Source: CAZAFL01 sp964484465
GTDB taxonomy: Bacteria > Bacteroidota > Ignavibacteria > UBA10030 > SZUA-254
Reading direction: 5' to 3'
Assembly: GCA_964484465.1 (NCBI GenBank)
Contig: CAZAFL010000001.1
Location: 62,001-126,000, forward strand
DNA: 64,000 bases
A program made the translations under genes and the position numbers. Shown piece after piece: positions 46,182 through 53,759 of this stretch. The notes under the pieces were generated by a model, which ran no database searches, was not told the DNA's origin, and saw only the letters and a list, made by a program, of their open reading frames with translations. Every line of letters begins with the position of its first letter. Positions within the stretch are counted from its first letter, which is position 1.

Positions 46182-46364
46182 CTTGAGAACTTGCGATAGA
46201 AACGAATAACAGAAAGCTAAAAGACCTTAGTCCCCCAACATTCGCAACAACCTACGATTCTAACCTACCCCGGAAAACAGGTCAAAAACCTGTGAGCGGT
46301 ATCAACCTTAAGGCGCTAAGCGATATGATTATTTGAGCCCATTGAGTAAGTTGTCTGCGCACAT

Positions 46365-46721
46365 ATGGCAAACTTATCAGACAAAGCTTGGGCAGTGTAT
46401 CTTAGGAACGAGCAGAAATACGATAAGTGGGGAGCGCAGGGGAAAATTTTGTTGATGCAGGAACTTGCAGGGACGATTCAACAAGATTTCCATAAAACAA
46501 TCAACAAGATATTCCCGCGAACTTTCTACTGCGAACGAAATCGTCCAATTGATAAGAGAGTTGCGAGAGCAATTATCCGATACTACAACAATCAGCTCAG
46601 CAATTTAGCAGAATACGGTTTATCGGGAAAGGTACTCCGATCTACGGCACTCGAAGAAACAGCAGAAAAGTTTTGTATTTCGGTTGAGCGAGCCGGAGAA
46701 ATACTCAACCCGCCTATCTAA
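46365..46721 (+). CDS. Hypothetical protein, 118 residues
   Basis: A soluble, basic, mostly helical protein with no signal peptide and no family that I recognise. Visible features: KYDKWGAQGKILLMQELA, RVARAIIRYYNNQL and a C-terminal TAEKFCISVERAGEILN that reads like a small helix-turn-helix or UBA-like helix pair. Base composition is slightly richer in A+T than its neighbours. It may be a gene cassette of the small island between tRNA-Leu and the DUF2723 gene. Confidence 0.5.
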   Translation: MANLSDKAWAVYLRNEQKYDKWGAQGKILLMQELAGTIQQDFHKTINKIFPRTFYCERNRPIDKRVARAIIRYYNNQLSNLAEYGLSGKVLRSTALEETAEKFCISVERAGEILNPPI

Positions 46722-46888
46722 TCAACATAATCGGATGCATCAATCCGTTCCACCAAAAGCAATGCGTAAAAACTTTATTGACAGTTTCAGCGGGAATTCT
46801 TACCTTATTCGAGAGCTTGGGGGATTGTTCTTTTCGAAGATTCATACACATCTAAATTCCAAAAGTTGTTTTGTCATTTTGCCGAGAC

Positions 46889-46895
46889 GTTATGC
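46889..46895 (+). repeat. GTTATGC motif, possible attC-like core (left copy)
   Basis: The context CCGAGACGTTATGCGCAA resembles the 3' (R') end of integron attC sites and nearly matches the copy at 48234. A clear left partner was not found. Speculative. Confidence 0.2.
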
Positions 46896-46939
46896 GCAAT
46901 TCCGTTTGCTGTTACACATAGTCAAAAGGATCAAAAATC

Positions 46940-47530
46940 ATGAGATACATTTTATTTCTGCACTTGCTCATCCTGTTAGCAATGAATCCATTGGAGGCAC
47001 AATCAATCGACTCCATGCAATTTCATGGTAAGAAAGCACTCACATTTTCATTGAACGGATTGAACCTTGGAGGTGGCTTGGGGGGCAAATATTTTGTCAA
47101 CGAACAATTGTTCATCAGAATGACGCTCAACGGATCCTACCAGAATAACAAAAGTGATCACCGCCTAATCGATTCTACCGATTCTAACGACGATGCAAGC
47201 AGTACCGAATTTGACGTCACCGTAAGTCTTGCTACTCGTCTACCAATGGTTGAGCGATTTTCTCCTTATGCAGGTCTTGAGCTCAGTGAACAATGGTATT
47301 ATAGTAAGGACACGTATACATCACTTGCCGGGGTGCATTATCACGATTATCATTCAGCATCAATATCAGGATCATTATTTTTTGGTGCTGAATATTTTGT
47401 TACAGATCGACTTTCATTGGCTGGCGAACAAAAAATCACCATTTCTTATCATAATTTCCTTTACTATGATGGTACCTCGTTCGGGGTCAGAAATTCGACA
47501 TCGACGTTACTTCTCTCGGTTTATCTGTGA
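46940..47530 (+). CDS. Exported beta-barrel-like outer-membrane protein
   Basis: A 196-residue protein. A signal peptide (YILFLHLLILLAMNPLEAQ) is followed by alternating polar/hydrophobic strands (LTFSLNGLNLGGGLGGKYF, LFIRMTLNGSYQNN, FDVTVSLATRLP, ISGSLFFGAEYF) and a terminal SVYL, as in small OmpW/OmpX-like barrels. Function unknown. Another frame (47229-48146) overlaps its 3' end, but only the part from 47562 there is a real gene. Confidence 0.7.
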   Translation: MRYILFLHLLILLAMNPLEAQSIDSMQFHGKKALTFSLNGLNLGGGLGGKYFVNEQLFIRMTLNGSYQNNKSDHRLIDSTDSNDDASSTEFDVTVSLATRLPMVERFSPYAGLELSEQWYYSKDTYTSLAGVHYHDYHSASISGSLFFGAEYFVTDRLSLAGEQKITISYHNFLYYDGTSFGVRNSTSTLLLSVYL

Positions 47531-47561
47531 ATCGATTATATGCTCAGCGACCGGCGAGATA

Positions 47562-48146
47562 ATGAATAGAATCGTCGGTGTTTTCTTGAGCACAATGATT
47601 TTCTTTTTTGGTTCAATCACATTCTGCCAAACAGCTGAAGCATGTTCACGGGGAAGACCGGTGGTTGTCCGACAAACATGCCAGATGGCAGAGTATATCG
47701 TGAGAGCAACAGCAGTTGAATATTCTCAAGCACCTCAGAACCCGGGCATTCACACCACGGGTGTTCCTGATTCGAAGGTCAGCTTCAGAATCGAAGAAGT
47801 ATTGAAGGGCGAGAGTCTCAAAGGCACAATAGAATTGAATGGTTACCTGACTGATAAGGATGATTTCAATGATCAGCCGGTACCCTATAATTTTGTGCGC
47901 AGGAGCGGGCGAGCGGGAAGCTGTTTTGCAAACACTTACAAGAAGGGTGCACAGTTTCTGTTGTTTGTCAAGAGCTCGAATAACGTGAATTGGCCGGGCG
48001 TAACCACAGATCTCACAGTCGATATCGACGCGCTTGCCCCTGTCAACGAGCAGTTACATTCGCCTGATGACCCCTGGGTCTATTATGTCAAGGGACTCGT
48101 CGAAGGACTCAACGGACCAACGAGTGATGAGAAGACAAAGAAATGA
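47562..48146 (+). CDS. Secreted protein with TIMP/netrin-like (NTR) domain
   Basis: 194 residues from the ATG at 47562 (the open frame extends upstream over the previous gene, but the signal peptide MNRIVGVFLSTMIFFFGS starts here). After the signal the mature part begins near Ala-Cys-Ser-Arg and has MAEYIVRATAVEY, SKVSFRIEEVLKGESL and RAGSCFANTYKKGAQFLLFV. That order matches bacterial TIMP-like/NTR proteins with N- and C-side Cys. Role unknown. It overlaps no neighbour and is followed by an attC-like sequence. Confidence 0.65.
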   Translation: MNRIVGVFLSTMIFFFGSITFCQTAEACSRGRPVVVRQTCQMAEYIVRATAVEYSQAPQNPGIHTTGVPDSKVSFRIEEVLKGESLKGTIELNGYLTDKDDFNDQPVPYNFVRRSGRAGSCFANTYKKGAQFLLFVKSSNNVNWPGVTTDLTVDIDALAPVNEQLHSPDDPWVYYVKGLVEGLNGPTSDEKTKK

Positions 48147-48164
48147 AGGTCGCTGCCAACGAAC

Positions 48165-48240
48165 GGCTAACAGGCAAAATAATAATGGTGGAAATGTCAG
48201 ATGAAAAAAGCTCGCTCAACTCATTTACCGGACGTTATGC
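48165..48240 (+). repeat. Possible attC-like recombination site (right copy)
   Basis: GGCTAACAGGCAAAAT at 48165-48180 and ATTTACCGGACGTTATGC at 48223-48240 are imperfectly complementary at their ends (GGCTAAC/GTTATGC and GGCAAAAT/ATTTACC), spanning 76 bases, within the attC size range. No integrase is in the window, so this is tentative. Confidence 0.25.
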
Positions 48241-48278
48241 ACAACGCAGCGTCTACAATCAAATCATTTCAAGTTCTC

Positions 48279-48516
48279 TCAACAGCCGCTGCTATTACGA
48301 GCTGCCAGGTGGCAGCAAACCACTCTGCTACCAGCGATGCCATCTTCGTAATCTATGATGCCTGAAACGACGAAAGTGGTGATGTCGGCCTGCGTTCTGA
48401 AACCGTCTTTCGAATCTCCCGAACCTATGCTCGCGCGTATGGTGTAACTGAGCCGGTGCACTTGTCGTGAAGAGCAAAGCTATGGTTGTTATTGCCAGGA
48501 ATCGTAATGTGCTCAT
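48279..48516 (-). pseudogene. Frameshifted, truncated remnant of a secreted-protein gene
   Basis: From ATG 48516 the minus strand encodes a good signal peptide (MSTLRFLAITTIALLFTTSA PAQ) and then runs into an Arg/His-rich stretch that looks like wrong-frame translation. One base over, the frame from 48461 gives a more protein-like LSYTIRASIGSGD, TQADITTFVVSGIIDYEDG, typical of the start of a secreted beta-rich domain, until a stop at 48279. Joining the two frames after Ala-Pro-Ala would restore a normal secreted N-terminus. The rest of the gene is missing. Confidence 0.4.
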
Positions 48517-48678
48517 GTTAACCTTCTTTCTGATGTGGTTTCTTTTTAGACCACGACTAACCGTCGCGGTTTAATTCGGCTTGATCTTCTTCCTAAGTGT
48601 ATCAGTCTGCTTCTCAGGAATTATTTTTTTGTTATGGTTTCCTGCTGAAACGGGTTCACCATGACGGTCTAAATTCTC

Positions 48679-48709
48679 TTTGTTTTTTCAACCGAATTTC
48701 TTATATTTA
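48679..48709 (+). promoter_or_regulatory. Putative -33/-7 promoter of the DUF2723 gene
   Basis: TTTG (48679-48682), exactly 19 bases, TATATTTA (48702-48709). It overlaps an in-frame upstream ATG at 48680, showing that the coding start must be the ATG at 48722, 12 bases after the -7 element. Confidence 0.55.
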
Positions 48710-48721
48710 TCCAATTTAAAA

Positions 48722-51616
48722 ATGAGTTATAAGTTCCTTCACCGCATTATTGCGGGCATTGTATTCCTGATATCCGCCGTTCAGTATTTCATGACGGTGC
48801 AGCCCTCCGTTTCATTCTGGGATCCGGGTGAACTTTCAGCGGCGGCGTACGCCCTTGAAGTACCGCATCCGCCCGGAGGTCCACTGTTTTCACTTGTAGG
48901 GCACATCTTTTATATGCTTCCCTTTCCGGGGAACATCGGCTTCCGCATGAACGCTGTTTCTGTCCTTTCGGCAACATTCACTGTGTTATTTCTCTATCTC
49001 ATTGCGGTCCGGCTCATACGAATATATAAGGGAGCGGAACCACAGAACTCGCTCGATGCATACGGGACGTACATCGCGGCAGCAATCGGGGCATTGTCGT
49101 TCTCCTTCTGCGATACACCCTGGTTTAATGCTGCGGAATCGAATTACTTCGCCGCGAGCACCGTTCTTTTTTCGGCAATTTTCTGGCTGATCCTCGTCTG
49201 GTATGAAAAATCGGAGGATCCCGGAAGCTGGAAATACGTTTTGGTGATTGCGTACCTTGTCGGCCTCTCGACCGGCGTTCACTTAATGAGTGTCTTGGCA
49301 TTTTTCACCGTGGTGATGCTGATAGCGCTCAAACGAAACGTCACTGATGATGCTCAGTGTAAGAAGTCTGCCTGGCTGTTTCTCGGTCATGCCGTGATAA
49401 TTCTTGCCATCGGTATCATGATGGCAAACGGGCAAACCTCCAATCAGCCTCCGACTCCCGACGAATTCAAAAGCTATGATACCGATTTTGTTGTTATCTC
49501 GGCGATTGTCAGTGCAGTATATATAGGAATATTCAGAAAAAAAATCTTCAACCGGAATTCCTTCTATCTTCCTCTTGCAATTGCTGCGGTTGCATTGGTG
49601 TCGGTATATCCGGGTATCATAAAAAAATTACCCTCGTTTCTTCTCCTCATCGCAGACGACAGCAGCAGTACGGGAGTAATGGTTGTTCTCTTCCTCCTTG
49701 TTGCGCTCGCATATGCTGCGTACTGGTCGAACAAAAAGAAAAAAATTATTCTTGCTGTTACCATGATGGCGGCGGTTCTTATCATCATCGGGTTTACAAC
49801 ATACTCGATGACGATTATCCGCGCTGGCCATCACCCTCCGATGAATGAAAATAATCCGAACAGCTTTTCACGGCTCGTTTCGTACCTCAATCGCGAGCAG
49901 TACGGTGATTTTCCCATGTTCAAGCGCCGCTGGTCGACCGACCCGCAGCATCAGACGACGTGGTCGAATTACTCAAGCGACCTGGATTTCTTTTTACGCT
50001 ACCAGATGAATCATATGTTCAACCGCTATATCGGGTGGAATTTTATCGGCCGCTCATCCTTCATTCAGGATGCCGGCGTCGATGTAAAACAATTGTTCGG
50101 TATCCCATTCCTTGTAGGAATTTGCGGGCTCTGGTTCCATTTCCGGAAGGACTGGAAGATGGCGTCCGTTGTGCTTACCCTGTTTATGTTTATGGGATAT
50201 CTCACCGCGTTTTATCAGAATCAGCAGGAATGGCAGCCAAGGGACAGGGATTATTTTTATGGAGGAGCATATTTTGTTTTTGCAATATGGATAGCTCTCG
50301 GTGTACGGGGCTTTATCGACATTGTCCAACAACGGATTACCGAGCCAGGAAAAGCGATGCCTTTTGTTGCAGGTATTCTTGCGATAACCGTCATTCTGAT
50401 TCCAGGGAGAATGCTGCAAACGAATTATTTCACGCATGACCGGTCGAAAAACTGGCTGCCGTGGGATTACTCCTACAACCTGTTGCAATCATGTCGGCCG
50501 AATTCCGTCCTGTTCACTAATGGTGATAACGATACATTCCCGTTGTGGTATCTTCAGGATGTGGAGGGCATCCGGCGCGATATTCGAATCGTAAATTTGA
50601 GTCTGGTCAATACTGAATGGTATATTAAGCAATTAAAACATGAGGCACCTTATGGCACGCCGCCCGTAAAGATTAGCCTGAGCGATGATATCATTGATAG
50701 AATATCACCGATGAGATGGGACGCACAGAAAATAACGCTGGCTGTCCCACCAGATACGCTTCGTGCATACAATGTCACTGATACGGCAGTCTTGAAAAGC
50801 GGAGCGATTACATTTACCATGGTTCCCACACTTCATGTCGGCGATGTCGGAGGCATAAGAGTGCAGGACGCAATCGTCAGGGAAATTGTTCTGAATAATG
50901 CCTGGAAACGCCCTATCTATTTTGCGAATACATGCGGTGATAACACAAAGATAGGATTGTCTGACTATATACGTGAGGAGGGGTACGCAGGCAGGTTGAT
51001 TCCGCTGAAAAAATCTTCGAACCCCAATGTCCATTATTTCGTTGATGAAGCACTCATGGAGAGAAACCTCCTTGCAGAGCATGCGACAGTCAGTAAATCC
51101 TACCAGCCCGGATACCTGTTCAGGGGACTGAACGATAAGAGTATTTTCTTTGACGAGAATAGTGAGCGAATGGCACTGAACAGCCGCGGGTCGTTTATGA
51201 TGCTTGCCACGGCATACCTGTACGGCGACGGGGACAAAGCAAAGTGTGTCAGAACGCTCGACCGCATGGAACAGGTCATTTCACGCTCAGTGATACGGAT
51301 GGATTTCCGGCAACAGTATGAAATCGGCATGATGTATGCCGAATCGGGAGAGCAATCGAAGTTCAATGAAATAGCGAAAGAGGTTGAACAGATCTCACTT
51401 GCAAAAATCGATGACCCTTCGAACAGCCAGGACGAAGTGAATAATGCGTACCAGATTCTCACCGACCTGTATGAGAGGACGCAACAGTATTCAAAGGCGG
51501 CGGAGTTACTGGAGAAATTAGTGCCAAGTTACCCGAATGACCCCTCATTGAAACAGGAAATCCAGAAGTACAAGGGTCTCGCAGCCGGGCAAAAAGGGAC
51601 TCAACCCTCCAAGTAA
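48722..51616 (+). CDS. DUF2723 membrane protein, probable protein O-mannosyltransferase-like GT-C enzyme
   Basis: About 964 residues. The N-terminal DUF2723 domain has FLISAVQYFMTVQPSVSFWD, then PGELSAAAYALEVPHPPGGP, with Asp-Pro-Gly-Glu in the first outside loop as the likely GT-C catalytic acid; about 12 membrane helices follow (to ~residue 570). A large outside domain (PNSVLFTNGDNDTFPLWYLQ, RRDIRIVNLSLVNTEWYI) and C-terminal TPR-like helices (YSKAAELLEKLVPSYPND) complete it. In Bacteroidota such proteins are linked to O-glycosylation of exported proteins. The start 48722 is chosen because an upstream in-frame ATG (48680) lies within the promoter. Confidence 0.88.
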   Translation: MSYKFLHRIIAGIVFLISAVQYFMTVQPSVSFWDPGELSAAAYALEVPHPPGGPLFSLVGHIFYMLPFPGNIGFRMNAVSVLSATFTVLFLYLIAVRLIRIYKGAEPQNSLDAYGTYIAAAIGALSFSFCDTPWFNAAESNYFAASTVLFSAIFWLILVWYEKSEDPGSWKYVLVIAYLVGLSTGVHLMSVLAFFTVVMLIALKRNVTDDAQCKKSAWLFLGHAVIILAIGIMMANGQTSNQPPTPDEFKSYDTDFVVISAIVSAVYIGIFRKKIFNRNSFYLPLAIAAVALVSVYPGIIKKLPSFLLLIADDSSSTGVMVVLFLLVALAYAAYWSNKKKKIILAVTMMAAVLIIIGFTTYSMTIIRAGHHPPMNENNPNSFSRLVSYLNREQYGDFPMFKRRWSTDPQHQTTWSNYSSDLDFFLRYQMNHMFNRYIGWNFIGRSSFIQDAGVDVKQLFGIPFLVGICGLWFHFRKDWKMASVVLTLFMFMGYLTAFYQNQQEWQPRDRDYFYGGAYFVFAIWIALGVRGFIDIVQQRITEPGKAMPFVAGILAITVILIPGRMLQTNYFTHDRSKNWLPWDYSYNLLQSCRPNSVLFTNGDNDTFPLWYLQDVEGIRRDIRIVNLSLVNTEWYIKQLKHEAPYGTPPVKISLSDDIIDRISPMRWDAQKITLAVPPDTLRAYNVTDTAVLKSGAITFTMVPTLHVGDVGGIRVQDAIVREIVLNNAWKRPIYFANTCGDNTKIGLSDYIREEGYAGRLIPLKKSSNPNVHYFVDEALMERNLLAEHATVSKSYQPGYLFRGLNDKSIFFDENSERMALNSRGSFMMLATAYLYGDGDKAKCVRTLDRMEQVISRSVIRMDFRQQYEIGMMYAESGEQSKFNEIAKEVEQISLAKIDDPSNSQDEVNNAYQILTDLYERTQQYSKAAELLEKLVPSYPNDPSLKQEIQKYKGLAAGQKGTQPSK

Positions 51617-51800
51617 CAGTCCAATCCTTTCTTATCATTACCCATCCGTTGAATGTTTTCCCATACGGTTTATTGGCTCTTTAAGATTTAACACATTACG
51701 TAGGTATTTTAGTAGCATCCGAGTAAAGAGGAGTCGTTAAACTGAGTCTATTTTCTAATAGTTTCATCCGTTAATTTCAATCGGGTAAAACGCGGAATTG

Positions 51801-51974
51801 ATGATGTGGCTCACATTTCTCATATCATCAATTCTCTACCATAAGAAGATGGCAGGCATATCTTTTCTATTTTATCACGCAGTACTGTATTTCATTTTGT
51901 TTTTTGGTTATGGAGTATTTCTTCGTGCTCTTAACCTCAAACGAATGAGAATTCAGCAAACCTTTCAGGGTTGA
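51801..51974 (+). CDS. Possible 57-residue membrane peptide
   Basis: ATG-to-TGA frame of 57 codons: one or two hydrophobic stretches (WLTFLISSILYH and GISFLFYHAVLYFILFFGYGVFL) followed by a basic tail (RALNLKRMRIQQTFQG), the positive-inside layout of a small membrane protein. No ribosome binding site is evident and no family is known to me; may be chance. Confidence 0.25.
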   Translation: MMWLTFLISSILYHKKMAGISFLFYHAVLYFILFFGYGVFLRALNLKRMRIQQTFQG

Positions 51975-52178
51975 TCCCCCATAACTGTCCCAATACCGGG
52001 GCAGCGTTTCGTTATTCATTTATGCTCTCTCTCCTTGGCTGCTAAAATTTTATTCCTGCAATTCTGAATCTGAATACGCGATAATCGGGTTGAAATCTAA
52101 AGACTGTTCGTCGGGCTACCGCCATGACTGACGGATTGTTGCAATAGTTGAATGGTTTTGTTAGATTTTACCCTGATG

Positions 52179-52209
52179 TTTGATGCAATTGAAATTTCAT
52201 GTATATTTG
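52179..52209 (+). promoter_or_regulatory. Putative -33/-7 promoter of the receiver-PP2C gene
   Basis: TTTG (52179-52182), exactly 19 bases, TATATTTG (52202-52209): a perfect match to TTTG-N19-TAnnTTTG. Leader of about 78 bases to the ATG. Confidence 0.6.
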
Positions 52210-52289
52210 AGGAAGCTGAAGGACAGTTGGAGCTCGTTCATTCCTAAAACCGCAGAAATTTGCATCCCCTATAAATAGACAAGCTGAAC

Positions 52290-53462
52290 ATGCCAGTGAA
52301 AATGTTGGTGGTGGATGATGAGCCGGATTTAGAATCGCTCATTCGTCAACGGTTTAGAAAACAGATACGCGACAGCGAATATGAGTTTATCTTTGCTCAT
52401 AATGGGGTAGAGGCTCTTGCACAGCTTGAAGCTCATACTGACGTAACACTGATTCTGTCGGATATCAATATGCCGGAGATGGATGGGCTAACTCTGCTGA
52501 CTAAGTTAAACGACTTGAATAACCCCGTGCTCAAGTCGGTGATTATTTCTGCCTACGGTGATATGGACAATATCCGGACTGCGATGAACCGCGGCGCGTT
52601 CGATTTTATTACCAAGCCGATCGATTTCAACGACCTTGATGTAACCATTAATAAAACCCTCAAGCAACTTCATATCATCCGGCAGGCGGTGGAGGACCAC
52701 GAGCAGCTTATTTCGGTAAAACGCGACCTCAGTATTGCGGCGCGGATTCAGCAGTCACTTCTTCCGCGAGTGTTTCCACCATTCCCCGGAAGAAAAGAAT
52801 TCGATATTTACGCAGAGATGCATCCGGCAAAGGATGTGGGCGGAGATTTTTTTGATTTCTTTTTTATCGACGATGTGCATCTTGGGGTTGTTGTCGGGGA
52901 TGTTTCCGGGAAAGGGATACCCGCGGCAATATTTATGGCGTTGACACGAACGGTACTGAAGACAATCGCCGCGCGTGTGACGGATCCGGGCCAGCTGTTG
53001 CAGCAGGTCAATCTTATGCTTATCCCCGAAAGCGACGAGACGATGTTTGTCACGATTTTTTACGCTGTTCTCAATACGCAGACCGGTGAAATAACGTACA
53101 GCAGTGGTGGACACAACTCACCATTTCTTCTTCAGAAGGATAGCACGGTGAAGATGCTGGAATTCGCGGGGGGTGGGATTGTCGGCAAAATACCGGGGCT
53201 TGATTATGGTGCAAGAACATTTACCCTTCAGCCGGGAGAAACCCTCTATTTGTATACTGACGGGGTAACCGAAGCGATGAACAGGGAAGGAGTATTTTTT
53301 GAGGAATCGCGGCTTGTTGACAGCCTTGGGCGTGCCTCCTCACTGCCTCTCGTGGATATGATGCGCAGTATTGATGCGGATTTGAAAGGGTTCATCAACG
53401 GTGCTCCGCAGTCGGATGATATCACCATGTTGACTCTTCGTTATCTGGGAAATAATAAGTAA
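52290..53462 (+). CDS. Response regulator with RsbU/SpoIIE-type PP2C phosphatase domain
   Basis: A 390-residue protein: receiver domain (1-125; acidic Asp9-Asp10, phospho-Asp58 in LILSDINMPEMDG, Lys109 in FITKPIDF), a coiled linker with SIAARIQQSLLPR, and a SpoIIE/PPM phosphatase (~170-388) with metal Asp186 (KDVGGDFFDF) and Asp204 (VVGDVSGKGIPAA), GGHNSPFLL and LYTDGVTEAMN. Such proteins dephosphorylate STAS antagonists so that these free a sigma factor from its RsbW-type kinase. An RsbV-like and an RsbW-like protein are encoded 6 kb downstream, making them the probable targets. Its receiver resembles the stand-alone one at 55157. Confidence 0.95.
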   Translation: MPVKMLVVDDEPDLESLIRQRFRKQIRDSEYEFIFAHNGVEALAQLEAHTDVTLILSDINMPEMDGLTLLTKLNDLNNPVLKSVIISAYGDMDNIRTAMNRGAFDFITKPIDFNDLDVTINKTLKQLHIIRQAVEDHEQLISVKRDLSIAARIQQSLLPRVFPPFPGRKEFDIYAEMHPAKDVGGDFFDFFFIDDVHLGVVVGDVSGKGIPAAIFMALTRTVLKTIAARVTDPGQLLQQVNLMLIPESDETMFVTIFYAVLNTQTGEITYSSGGHNSPFLLQKDSTVKMLEFAGGGIVGKIPGLDYGARTFTLQPGETLYLYTDGVTEAMNREGVFFEESRLVDSLGRASSLPLVDMMRSIDADLKGFINGAPQSDDITMLTLRYLGNNK

Positions 53463-53629
53463 GCCTTCCCCGAAAAGCTTGCATTTCATTTGCCAAATTG
53501 TATCTTTCATGAGACTATTCCCACCTCTCTCTTCCAAGGGTCCTGTGTAGTTTGAGGTTAATTTATTCTTGGCCCTTTTCTCTGAGGTCGGTGAAAATTG
53601 GAATCTCAAGTAAATCGGGTAGTTTGGGC

Positions 53630-53661
53630 TTGCTATTGAGTCTGAAGAATCGTTATATTTC
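53630..53661 (+). promoter_or_regulatory. Putative -33/-7 promoter of the SdrD-B-like lipoprotein gene
   Basis: TTGC (53630-53633), 20 bases, TATATTTC (53654-53661); leader about 95 bases to the ATG at 53760. The rest of the 297-base gap before that gene shows nothing else. Confidence 0.4.
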
Positions 53662-53759
53662 AAAATTCAGCGTAATGTCCTTTCAGGTTTCCGCGTTGTG
53701 AAGGCATACACTTTTTTGCTAATCAAAATTTTATCAATTTGTTCAAGAAGGAGGGTGTC

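Larger units (their letters stand above)
51617..52289. other. Intergenic region, 673 bases
   Basis: No recognisable gene family. It contains one short hydrophobic open frame (51801-51974, listed separately) and the promoter at 52179-52209. The rest is A+T-rich with no clear repeat or RNA structure that I can see. Confidence 0.5.

Noticed and set aside
47229..47561. N-terminal 111 codons of the frame containing the TIMP-like protein
   Set aside because: Overlaps the beta-barrel gene in another frame and the real signal peptide starts at 47562.
48143..48358. 71-codon plus-strand frame after the TIMP-like gene
   Set aside because: It runs through the attC-like sequence and the antisense of the secreted-protein remnant; composition is not protein-like.
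45009..48600. Genomic island integrated at the 3' end of tRNA-Leu
   Set aside because: The accessory genes lie on the 5' side of the tRNA, no integrase is present and no duplicated tRNA end was seen.
48680..48721. 14-residue N-terminal extension of the DUF2723 protein
   Set aside because: It overlaps a good -33/-7 promoter; conserved sequence starts at the ATG at 48722.
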